NCBI GenBank assembly: GCA_029240105.1 | Contig: JARBTR010000002.1 | Coordinates: 1-64,000 of the forward strand | Source: Caryophanales bacterium | GTDB lineage: Bacteria; Bacillota; Bacilli; JARBTR01 | Length of the DNA stretch: 64,000 nt | Direction of reading: 5' to 3' | In this document: positions 56,828-64,000 of the stretch, one piece after another | Position numbering within the stretch: the first letter of the stretch is position 1 | How the letters are laid out: each line of letters opens with the position of its first letter | Position numbers and translations under genes: made by a program | Notes under the pieces: generated by a model | Databases searched by the model: none | The model's input: only the letters and a program-made list of their open reading frames with translations | What the model was told of the DNA's origin: nothing

Positions 56828-58111
56828 ATGAAAAACCGAAAGTTCTGTAAAAAATTTTTTGGAATAGCTCTCCTTATGATTGTTATTTTTTTATTCATTC
56901 CAGTGATACAAGTGCTTAAACTACCAAGCGTGATAGACGTATTCCAGGGTGATAGTATTCATGTGCTTAGCAATTCAAATGTAAATGCAAAGATTGATGA
57001 TGCCGTTCCAGTTTTTGCAGTTGAAAAAGGAATACATGGACTTTATATTGATGGTGAAAAGGTTGGAGAACAAAATGTTGTTTTTAACCTAGCTGGAATA
57101 CCTATAAAGAAATCAACTGTACGTGTTTTAAAAGAAATGAAAGTAATACCTGGTGGTCAATCCATCGGTGTACAATTAAATACACTTGGTGTTCTTGTAG
57201 TTGGGTATCATCAGATTAATAGCACTGAAGGTAAATTATCACCGGGAGAGGCCGCTGGAATTCGCGTTGGAGATATTATTTCCAAGATTAATGGAAATTC
57301 CATTACCAATATGAATGATTTAACACAATATTTAGAAAATGCTCAGAATAAAAATTCACCTTTAAAACTAACCATAATACGAAATAAAGAAACATTTGAA
57401 ACGGATTTAACACCTGCTCAAGATTCTTTAGATAAAAATTTCAAAATTGGATTGTATGTACGTGACTCTGCATCAGGCATTGGCACTTTAACATTTATTG
57501 ATCCGATATCAGGTAAATATGGAGCACTTGGACATGTGATATCTGATGCGGATACAAAAGCTCCCATAGTTGTAAAAGATGGTACTATTTATAATTCTAC
57601 AGTTACATCTATAGATAAAGGCACTGATGGAAACCCAGGGGAAAAACTAGCTCGTTTTTCAACTGGTAAGGAAAAAATAGGAACCATTAACTCAAACACT
57701 CCATTTGGGATTTTTGGTACGTTGTCTCAAAAAAATGATCTTGAAAAGAGTAATATTGCTCTTCCGATTGCACTTTCCTCTCAAGTGAAAAAGGGACCAG
57801 CTCAAATTTTAACAGTCGTGGATGGCAATAAGATAGAAAGATTTGATATAGAAATTGTAAATTCAGTTCCACAAAAAATTCCTGCAATTAAGGGGATCAT
57901 AATTAAAGTTACCGACAAACGTTTACTAGAAAAAACGGGTGGAATCGTACAAGGTATGAGTGGAAGTCCAATCATACAAGACGGTAAATTGGTTGGAGCC
58001 GTTACACATGTTTTTGTGAATGATCCAACTTCAGGGTATGGTGTTCATATTGAATGGATGCTTCGTGAAGCAGGAATCGACATTTATAAAGCCGAAAAGC
58101 AAGCAGGATAA
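56828..58111 (+). CDS. spoIVB: SpoIVB serine peptidase
   Basis: 427 residues. N-terminal membrane anchor (about 10-30), PDZ domain with [23 protein letters not shown] (about 138-160, positions only), and S55 peptidase domain with His236 (GALGHVISD) and Ser380 (GMSGSPIIQ). Made in the forespore, it signals across the inner membranes to activate pro-sigma-K processing. AAAGGAGGGG upstream. Position between recN and spo0A is standard. Confidence 0.94.
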   Translation: MKNRKFCKKFFGIALLMIVIFLFIPVIQVLKLPSVIDVFQGDSIHVLSNSNVNAKIDDAVPVFAVEKGIHGLYIDGEKVGEQNVVFNLAGIPIKKSTVRVLKEMKVIPGGQSIGVQLNTLGVLVVGYHQINSTEGKLSPGEAAGIRVGDIISKINGNSITNMNDLTQYLENAQNKNSPLKLTIIRNKETFETDLTPAQDSLDKNFKIGLYVRDSASGIGTLTFIDPISGKYGALGHVISDADTKAPIVVKDGTIYNSTVTSIDKGTDGNPGEKLARFSTGKEKIGTINSNTPFGIFGTLSQKNDLEKSNIALPIALSSQVKKGPAQILTVVDGNKIERFDIEIVNSVPQKIPAIKGIIIKVTDKRLLEKTGGIVQGMSGSPIIQDGKLVGAVTHVFVNDPTSGYGVHIEWMLREAGIDIYKAEKQAG

Positions 58112-58128
58112 TTTTCCTGCTTTTTTTG
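58101..58128 (+). terminator. rho-independent terminator at the spoIVB stop
   Basis: AAGCAGGA, TAATTT-type loop, TCCTGCTT, then several T; it overlaps the stop codon. Confidence 0.88.
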
Positions 58129-58164
58129 TTAAAACCAAAAAAATACATCATTTATGTATATCAT

Positions 58165-58193
58165 TTGACAATACAGTCTTTATTTCGCAATAA
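58165..58193 (+). promoter_or_regulatory. candidate vegetative promoter of spo0A
   Basis: TTGACA (58165-58170), a 17-base spacer, CAATAA (58188-58193). The -35 is perfect and the -10 poor, as expected for a promoter later boosted by Spo0A~P or sigma-H. TTTGACA also resembles a 0A box (TGTCGAA on the other strand) with one mismatch. Confidence 0.4.
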
Positions 58194-58259
58194 TGGGATT
58201 ATGACTGTTCAGGAAGGGGATATCCTGTACAACAAATTTTTTAAAACGGGGGAGAACAA

Positions 58260-59054
58260 ATGAACAAAATCAAAGTTTGTATGATTGACGATAATAGAGA
58301 ACTGATTACTCTTTTAAAAGAGTATTTATCGTTAAAAGAAGATATTGAGGTTGTTTTCACAGCTAATAATGGTGTTGATGGGTTGGTTCAGCTTGAGAGA
58401 CACGAAGTAGATGTTGTACTTTTAGATATCATAATGCCACATCTTGATGGTCTTGCTGTGTTAACCAGACTTCGTGAAATAAAAGCGTCAAATATGCCTA
58501 AAGTTATTATGTTAACTGCATTTGGTCAAGAGGATGTCATGAAAAAAGCTGCAGAACTTGGAGCGTCCTATTTTATGATGAAACCTTTTGATATGGAACA
58601 AGTTGTTTCTCAAATTCGTATTGGGACTGAACCGAATAGTACGTCTTATACTTCTAATGTAGTTTCTAATTCAAGTTCACCAGTCAAAGAAGTAAAAGGG
58701 AAAAATATAGACGTTTTAATTACAACAATAATCCATGAGGTAGGCGTACCTGCTCATATTAAAGGATATATTTATCTTCGTGAAGCAATAACCATGGTAT
58801 ACAATGATATCGAATTACTAGGCTCAATAACAAAAATTTTATATCCAGATATTGCGAAGAAATTTAAAACGACATCTAGCCGCGTTGAACGTGCAATACG
58901 CCATGCAATTGAAGTAGCTTGGAACCGTGGAAATGTCGATTCCCTTACAAGACTGTTTGGATACACCATTTCAATGTCGAAAGCAAAACCAACAAATTCA
59001 GAGTTTATAGCAATGATTGCAGATAAATTGAGACTCGAACAAAGAGTTGGATAG
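58260..59054 (+). CDS. spo0A: master sporulation regulator Spo0A
   Basis: 264 residues. Receiver domain with acid pocket Asp10/Asp11 and phosphoacceptor Asp56 ([13 protein letters not shown]), Lys in MMKPFD (about 106), then a Ser/Pro linker (about 125-140) and the sigma-A-contacting DNA-binding domain with [20 protein letters not shown] and [27 protein letters not shown] precedes the AUG. It decides entry into sporulation and implies an endospore former. A terminator follows at 59161. Confidence 0.97.
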   Translation: MNKIKVCMIDDNRELITLLKEYLSLKEDIEVVFTANNGVDGLVQLERHEVDVVLLDIIMPHLDGLAVLTRLREIKASNMPKVIMLTAFGQEDVMKKAAELGASYFMMKPFDMEQVVSQIRIGTEPNSTSYTSNVVSNSSSPVKEVKGKNIDVLITTIIHEVGVPAHIKGYIYLREAITMVYNDIELLGSITKILYPDIAKKFKTTSSRVERAIRHAIEVAWNRGNVDSLTRLFGYTISMSKAKPTNSEFIAMIADKLRLEQRVG

Positions 59055-59160
59055 GATAAGGGTTTCTGTTATTTTTCAGACCGATTGTTTTTCAGACCGA
59101 TCAATACATACGAAATCATACTAGATTAGAACATCTAAACCAATAAACTATTTTCTAAAC

Positions 59161-59194
59161 AACCAATGAAACTTTTGTGTTCATTGGTTTTTTT
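59161..59194 (+). terminator. rho-independent terminator after spo0A
   Basis: AACCAATGAA, ACTTTTGTG loop, TTCATTGGTT, then TTTT. Confidence 0.88.
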
Positions 59195-59305
59195 GTGTAT
59201 ATAAGAGAAATTAACTGTCATTAATTTTTTTAAAAATAGTGCATAAAAAAGTGGTTCAAGGCATAAAAAATGGTGAAATACAATTTAATGATAGGAGAAT
59301 TTTTT

Positions 59306-59590
59306 ATGAATTTAAGGGAGATTAAGGCGTTATCTACTGATGAATTAAGTAATGTTTTAAAGAAGAATAAAGTTTTAAATCGGTGGGTTGCGAATGATTA
59401 CAAAAAATTGATGGATTATTATGGATTAAAATTGACAGATGAAGAAATTGATAGTAAAGTTTTGCTTCATTTTAAAAGCATATTATTTGTATTTGAAGGG
59501 AAGTGCTGGGTAGATGAAGATTTTAAACTATGTAATAGAGATGGTACAGAATTCAATTGGGGTTTGTTAGATATAATTCAATTTATTTAA
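59306..59590 (+). CDS. hypothetical protein between spo0A and a hybrid kinase
   Basis: 94 residues from the AUG at 59306 with AGGAG upstream; the AUG at 59270 lacks a ribosome site. MNLREIKALSTDELSNVLKKN onward, then LMDYYGLKLTDEEIDSKVLLHFKSILFVFEG, and ends in Leu/Ile-rich DIIQFI. Small, soluble and probably helical with no recognised family. The high A/T and odd position fit a recent, lineage-specific gene. Confidence 0.55.
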   Translation: MNLREIKALSTDELSNVLKKNKVLNRWVANDYKKLMDYYGLKLTDEEIDSKVLLHFKSILFVFEGKCWVDEDFKLCNRDGTEFNWGLLDIIQFI

Positions 59591-59743
59591 ATTGAGTATA
59601 CCAATCAATGTATAGAGATAATGGTAATTACCAATAAAAAATGTTCTTTTATAAGTAGGGAGAAGTTGTTGTTTGACTTCTTCTTTTTGTTTTACGAAAA
59701 GCATAATTAACCAAAGTTGATCTAGATAGAAATACAGGGTTCA

Positions 59744-59798
59744 TTTTGACAAAAATTCCAAATTCATTGCACAATTTTGTCAAAAAAAATGATATAAT
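59744..59798 (+). promoter_or_regulatory. dyad and extended -10 promoter upstream of the hybrid kinase
   Basis: TTTTGACAAAAATT (59744-59757) and AATTTTGTCAAAA (59773-59785) are inverted copies with one unpaired A. TGATATAAT (59790-59798) is an extended -10. The dyad ends five bases before it, so a dimeric regulator would cover the -35 region. Confidence 0.5.
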
Positions 59799-59834
59799 GA
59801 CTCAGTTTATAAATTGTTTTTCGGGGGAAATTTT

Positions 59835-62018
59835 TTGAAAGAGTCAAAACTTTTGTACATGGTCATTCTAATTTCGTTGCTTTTGATTGCACAAAATTTA
59901 ATGATCTATAAAACCACGAATGAAATGGACGGAAATGCTCAATTAGTCAATTACGGAGATCTAGTTAAAGGTGAAACTCAACATCTTGTATTATTAGAAC
60001 TTGAACGTAAACCGAGTGATAAATTGATTCTTGATTTGAATGAATATATGGCCGTTTTAACGAACAATAAATACGAATTATATGTTGCTTATATGAACGA
60101 CCAAGAGTTTAAAACTTCTTCAAGAGAGTTAATTGAAATCTGGGCTAAATTGAAAAATGATATTTCTAACTTTCGCCGAGGAACAATTTCAGGACAGCAA
60201 TTATTAGAAACAAGCGAAAAACACTTTCTTATTGCTGATAAAATGATTGACGATGCGAAGAACTACACAGAAATGAAACTAGTTAGAACGAAAAATCTTC
60301 TAACTTTTGGAATTGCAGTAACTGTCATTACTTTGTTCATTGTCTCTTTCTTTATTTACATATTAAAACGAGGCGAGAGGAAGCAATTAGACATCCTCCA
60401 AGAAAAAAATAAACTATTAGAAAAAGCAAATCGTGAAGCTTCTGAGGCAAACAAAGCTAAAAGTAAGTTTTTATCAAATATGTCTCATGATATACGGACT
60501 CCATTAAACGGGATTATTGGAATGTCTACGATTGCTCGTTCAAATCTTAACAATGAACAAAAAATATTAGATTGCCTACGAATTATTGATAGTTCCTCTA
60601 AACATTTATTAAGTTTGGTAAATGATATTTTAGATTTATCCAAAATCGAAAGTGGTCAATTGGCATTAAACAATAGTGACTTTTTCTTACCAGAAATGAT
60701 GGATAATTTCATTAGTATTATTCATCAATTAGTTAAAGCAAAGAACCACCATTTAAACGTGGCTGTAAAAAATGTTACTCATGAATATTTAATTGGTGAT
60801 GTTTTGAGACTTAATCAATTACTGATCAACCTGGTCTCGAATTCTGTAAAGTTCACTGATTACGGCGGTCTTATTGGGATTAGCCTTGAAGAATTACCGA
60901 AAAGAAAACAAGGATTCGCACATTTGCAGATAAAAGTTTCTGACAATGGAATTGGTATGAGTGAAGAGTTTTTATCTCGACTATATGAGAGTTTCTCTAG
61001 AGAAAATGATAATTTTGTCGATAAAACCGAAGGTACCGGCCTAGGTATGGCCATTACAAAAAATGTTGTTGACATGATGCAAGGTGAGATACGAGTTGAA
61101 AGTAAAAAGGGAGTAGGTACCACTTTTACAATTGACTTAGATATAAAAATTCAAGAAACAGTTTCAAACGATACTTTTGTAAATGAACTATTAGGAAAAA
61201 GTATACTCTTTGTCGATGATGATATTAACGTTTGTGAAAATGCCTTATATGAACTTTACATTTTAGGTATGTCGCCAGATTGGGCAACAAATGGCTTGGA
61301 TGCAATTGAAAAAATTAAAAGGGCTAAATTAAAGGGCGAGAGTTATGATGTTTTCGTCATTGATTGGAAAATGCCAATGATGAATGGCTTGAAGTTAGCT
61401 GAAAAAATACGAAAAGACTTTAGAATCACTTCACCAATCATCATAAGCTCAGCATATGATTGGAATGAAATAGAAGCTGAAGCAACAGCAGCAGGAGTGT
61501 CAGGATTCGTTAGCAAACCTTTGTTTAGATCAACTTTATCAAAGACACTGTCAAGCACTCTAAGAGGTAACCCATTAAAGAGAGAATCAATTAGTCGTTT
61601 TAAAAAGGAATATAGTTTTACTGGGTTAAAATTATTACTAGTAGAAGACAACCTTATAAATATGGAAATTGCACATGAACTTCTTTCATCAATTGGATTT
61701 GAAATTACACATGCCCATGATGGTATCGAAGCAGTTGAAAAGTTTAAGAAGTCCGAAGAGTATTACTTTGACCTGATTTTGATGGATATTCAAATGCCAA
61801 AGATGAGTGGTTATGAAGCTTCCAAAATCATTCGATCATTAGAAGATAGACTAGATTCTAAAAAAATACCGATTGTTGCAATGACCGCAAACGCATTTGA
61901 TGAGGATATTCGAACAGCAAAGGAGATTGGAATGAACGGGCATATTGCAAAACCGTATCAATTTGAAAAGGTTAAAGCAACACTTCAGCATGTTTTATAC
62001 CAACAGCAAAATAAATAA
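59835..62018 (+). CDS. hybrid sensor histidine kinase with two receiver domains
   Basis: 727 residues from a UUG at 59835 after GGGGGAAA. Two membrane helices (about 6-23 and 158-180) flank an extracytoplasmic sensor of about 135 residues with no known fold seen. HisKA has His218 in NMSHDIRTPLNGI, then HATPase boxes LVSNSVKFTDYG, DNGIGM and GTGLGM. Receiver 1 has Asp510 (VFVIDWKMPMMNG) and receiver 2 has Asp651 (LILMDIQMPKMSG). No HPt domain is present, so a separate phosphotransfer protein is needed. It lies beside spo0A, but a pathway link is only inference. Confidence 0.9.
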   Translation: MKESKLLYMVILISLLLIAQNLMIYKTTNEMDGNAQLVNYGDLVKGETQHLVLLELERKPSDKLILDLNEYMAVLTNNKYELYVAYMNDQEFKTSSRELIEIWAKLKNDISNFRRGTISGQQLLETSEKHFLIADKMIDDAKNYTEMKLVRTKNLLTFGIAVTVITLFIVSFFIYILKRGERKQLDILQEKNKLLEKANREASEANKAKSKFLSNMSHDIRTPLNGIIGMSTIARSNLNNEQKILDCLRIIDSSSKHLLSLVNDILDLSKIESGQLALNNSDFFLPEMMDNFISIIHQLVKAKNHHLNVAVKNVTHEYLIGDVLRLNQLLINLVSNSVKFTDYGGLIGISLEELPKRKQGFAHLQIKVSDNGIGMSEEFLSRLYESFSRENDNFVDKTEGTGLGMAITKNVVDMMQGEIRVESKKGVGTTFTIDLDIKIQETVSNDTFVNELLGKSILFVDDDINVCENALYELYILGMSPDWATNGLDAIEKIKRAKLKGESYDVFVIDWKMPMMNGLKLAEKIRKDFRITSPIIISSAYDWNEIEAEATAAGVSGFVSKPLFRSTLSKTLSSTLRGNPLKRESISRFKKEYSFTGLKLLLVEDNLINMEIAHELLSSIGFEITHAHDGIEAVEKFKKSEEYYFDLILMDIQMPKMSGYEASKIIRSLEDRLDSKKIPIVAMTANAFDEDIRTAKEIGMNGHIAKPYQFEKVKATLQHVLYQQQNK

Positions 62019-62027
62019 TTATATTTT

Positions 62028-62060
62028 AAAACTCTAAAAAAATTCTTTTAGAGTTTTTTC
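62028..62060 (+). terminator. rho-independent terminator after the hybrid kinase
   Basis: AAACTCTAAAA and TTTTAGAGTTT with a short loop, followed by TTT. Confidence 0.85.
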
Positions 62061-62085
62061 TTTTTAAAGTTGATATAAATATAAA

Positions 62086-62135
62086 TGGCTTGGATTTTTA
62101 TCCTATGAAAAAAGGATAAAGTCCAAGCCAACTTT
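62086..62135. terminator. hairpin between the convergent kinase and pilin genes
   Basis: TGGCTTGGA (62086-62094) pairs with TCCAAGCCA (62122-62130); ATCC/GGAT extends the stem inside. T-rich on the plus strand (ACTTTTTG), weaker on the minus. Confidence 0.6.
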
Positions 62136-62157
62136 TTGTTAATAAAGAGTTTTGCTA

Positions 62158-62934
62158 TTATTTTGTAAAATTCAATTCTACCCAATTTCCATTTGGAGGA
62201 AAAGGTTTTTGGGTCTGATTGTCTTGTCCGCGATATAAGTATGTTTTTTCGCCTTCTTGATAAATAGAACCTTCGTTAAGTTGAACATTCCAAGTGTTGG
62301 TACTTTTGTCTACGTTTGAAGGGCCAAAAATAGGTCTATTCGGATCAAGGTATGTCATGAATTTAAAATCTGAAATATTGTTTACATATGTTTTAGCTTC
62401 ATTTGGATTTAGCGTTACTTTCTGACTAGCAACATATATTTTGTCCTCATACTCAACAAAACTACCTTCTTCAATTACTTCTTTTTCAGTAGTTGTAACC
62501 CTATTGCATATAGCTAACCAACTCTCAGAATTAACATTTGCTAGTAGTTCTCTAAGAGTTTTTTGGGGTTCTTCTATTCCGCCGCCATTCTCATTACCAA
62601 TACCATCATCATGCTTCGTACATTTGATCACACTATTCTCAATGTAAAATACGCCACCTGAGGGGCAAATATAGGTTTGTACATCTTGAGAAAATTGGCT
62701 TGAAAGAATATTTCCTTTAGAATCTATTACATCCTTTAAAGAGGGGCTATCTTCAAAAAGCACAGAATATTTCTTATAGTAATTATTAAGTGAAGTTCTA
62801 TTAATTTTACAAACTTTTTCTTTTGAATCATCAATGTATTTTAAATAGGCAGGAATACCAATACCAGCAAGGATGAAAAGTATAACCAGCACAACAATTA
62901 TTTCAACTAATGTAAATCCTTTTTTATTAAACAT
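62158..62934 (-). CDS. type IV pilin-like protein with C-terminal sugar-binding-like region
   Basis: 258 residues. Class III signal MFNKKGFTLVEIIVVLVIL: prepilin peptidase would cut after Gly6, leaving Phe1 and Glu5 of the mature helix. The mid region (about 40-115) is a pilin globular part. After an Asn/Gly-rich linker come two segments with Tyr/Trp spacing like family 5/12 carbohydrate-binding modules (YEDKIYVASQKVTLNPNEA, and IYQEGEKTYLYRGQDNQTQK with the end PNGNWVEL). Sugar binding is inference. Divergent from pilB by 251 bases. Confidence 0.8.
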   Translation of the reverse strand: MFNKKGFTLVEIIVVLVILFILAGIGIPAYLKYIDDSKEKVCKINRTSLNNYYKKYSVLFEDSPSLKDVIDSKGNILSSQFSQDVQTYICPSGGVFYIENSVIKCTKHDDGIGNENGGGIEEPQKTLRELLANVNSESWLAICNRVTTTEKEVIEEGSFVEYEDKIYVASQKVTLNPNEAKTYVNNISDFKFMTYLDPNRPIFGPSNVDKSTNTWNVQLNEGSIYQEGEKTYLYRGQDNQTQKPFPPNGNWVELNFTK

Positions 62935-63185
62935 TAGGGCGATATGCCTTTCATTAGGTAATAAACACTTAAGGATTATAACACAAATTTAAAAAACACT
63001 ATCTACCTATTGGTGGAATATAAATTTTATCGTTTATTGATTTTCTTGCTTTTTCATTATTTTAGATATCGACTCAGAACACTTCAAATGGTAATATTAG
63101 GGGATATAAAACCATTATTTGTTGAATTTTGCTGATAATTAGCAAAATATAGAATAATAATTCATTTATCGGAAGGAGTGAGATC

Positions 63186-64000
63186 ATGAAGCAACTAAGA
63201 CTCGGTGAAGTATTGGTATCTGAAGGATACATTACATTAGAAGAATTAAATAAGGCAATCGAAATTCAAAAAAATGATGTAAACAAACGAAGACTCGGTC
63301 AAATTATCATCGATAGCAATATGATTACCGAAGAACAAATGCTTACAGCTCTTTCAAAACGACTAGGCGTCAGCTATGTGAATTTAAATAACATTTATAT
63401 AGATATTAATGCAGTAGAAAAGATTCCAAAATCTATTGCTCAAAAACATAATGTCATTGCGGTTTCAATTGATGGGGATTCTTTAACTGTAGTAACGAGT
63501 GACCCACTTGATTTTTATGCTATTGAAGATGTTAAGTTGGTTGTTAATATACCAATTTCAATCAAACTTTCAAAAAAAGAAGATATTCAAAAATGCATAT
63601 CGTATTGGTATTCAGAAATTGATGCGAAGCATGCGGCGAAAACAGCTAATGAAACAGCGGCTGGAAATGAAACGATTGCTTTTGAGGACCTAAATGCAAC
63701 TGCTGATGATACGCCTGTTGTTACTCTAGTGAACTCGATTTTATATAAAGCTCATCTAGCTGGAGCAAGTGATATTCATATAGAGCCATTCGAGGGAAAA
63801 ACTTCTGTGCGGATTCGTGTTGACGGACAAATTGTTGACTACTTACAGTTGTCATCCTCTCTTCATAGTTCCATTGTTGCTCGTATTAAAATTATTTCAT
63901 CACTAGATATTGCAGAAAAACGATTACCACAAGACGGTTCTTTTAGAGCAAAACTAAAAAATATTGAGATTAACGTTCGTGTATCAGTATTACCTACAGT
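63186..64000 (+). CDS. pilB: type IV pilus/type II secretion assembly ATPase (PilB/GspE), partial
   Basis: Open from the AUG at 63186 to the end of the window (271 codons); the 3' end is outside. GGAAGGAG ribosome site. N-terminal MshEN-type domain (MKQLRLGEVLVSEGYITLEELNKAI, positions 1-25, then RLGQIIIDSNMITEEQML), then the conserved VTLVNSILYKAHLAGASDIHIEP (about 179-200) and RIRVDGQIVDYLQL of the ATPase. It would extrude the pilin encoded divergently next door. The N2 domain of GspE proteins is intact; Walker motifs lie beyond the window. Confidence 0.88.
   Translation, partial: MKQLRLGEVLVSEGYITLEELNKAIEIQKNDVNKRRLGQIIIDSNMITEEQMLTALSKRLGVSYVNLNNIYIDINAVEKIPKSIAQKHNVIAVSIDGDSLTVVTSDPLDFYAIEDVKLVVNIPISIKLSKKEDIQKCISYWYSEIDAKHAAKTANETAAGNETIAFEDLNATADDTPVVTLVNSILYKAHLAGASDIHIEPFEGKTSVRIRVDGQIVDYLQLSSSLHSSIVARIKIISSLDIAEKRLPQDGSFRAKLKNIEINVRVSVLPT

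Noticed and set aside
59070-59110. Two TTTTTCAGACCGAT direct repeats after spo0A
   Set aside because: Only two short copies and no wider pattern; probably local duplication.

Overview
The window is about 64 kb of AT-rich chromosome from an endospore-forming Bacillales bacterium. The gene order follows the Bacillus subtilis rpsU-yqeY-floA-phoH-era-recO-glyS-dnaG-sigA-ispH-nfo-zur-ispG-sodA-glcK-efp-spoIIIA-folD-dxs-recN-spoIVB-spo0A block almost gene for gene. A single-chain (archaeal/staphylococcal type) glycyl-tRNA synthetase stands where B. subtilis has glyQS, and several B. subtilis genes are missing from their usual slots: the HD phosphodiesterase after phoH, dgkA, the Nif3-like gene after trmK, accBC and argR. 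UUG and GUG starts are frequent. Together these suggest a Planococcaceae/Lysinibacillus-type relative rather than Bacillus proper, but the genus cannot be fixed from the sequence alone. No rRNA, tRNA, prophage, transposase or CRISPR array was found.

Layout. 1-9 kb: the end of rpsU, then yqeY, short nfeD, floA, yqfC/yqfD, phoH, ybeY, cdd, era, yqzL and recO. 9-17 kb: a DJ-1 family gene, a glycine T-box running straight into a 5'-truncated glyS, ccpN, the PPDK regulator, yaiI, dnaG and sigA, then a 300-nt highly structured element ending in a terminator. 17-30 kb: trmK, ispH, yqfQ, a DEAD-box helicase, nfo, a preQ1 riboswitch with a run of hairpins ahead of queT, two tandem DUF2624 genes, the zinc operon znuC-znuB-zur, yqfW, yqfX, ispG, yqfZ and a DUF1189 gene. 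30-41 kb: sodA, a class B penicillin-binding protein, rpmG, the folate salvage enzyme, rhomboid gluP, yqgQ-glcK, yqhQ, aroQ, pepP, efp and an isolated RCC1-repeat gene of foreign appearance. 41-62 kb: the spoIIIA operon (interrupted by an inverted-repeat element between AE and AF), asp23, nusB-folD-xseA-xseB-ispA-dxs-tlyA-recN-spoIVB-spo0A, and a hybrid sensor kinase. 62-64 kb: a type IV pilin-like gene divergent from a pilB-type ATPase that runs off the window.

Genes that work together: ispA, dxs, ispG and ispH cover early and late steps of MEP isoprenoid synthesis. dnaG, sigA, era, ybeY, nusB and tlyA are replication, transcription and ribosome-maturation housekeeping. spoIIIAA-AH, yqfC/D, spoIVB and spo0A are sporulation genes. 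znuC/B and zur are zinc homeostasis.

The most notable observations are three. First, the glyS T-box is intact through the antiterminator but fuses directly to codons that correspond to about residue 25 of the family, with no terminator 3' arm, no ribosome binding site and no normal start. Second, the sigA-trmK gap holds a roughly 300-nt three-way-junction structure closed by a 27-bp inverted repeat with T-arm-like sequence. Third, a cluster of at least seven hairpins, several with related stem sequences, lies between the preQ1 riboswitch terminator and queT.
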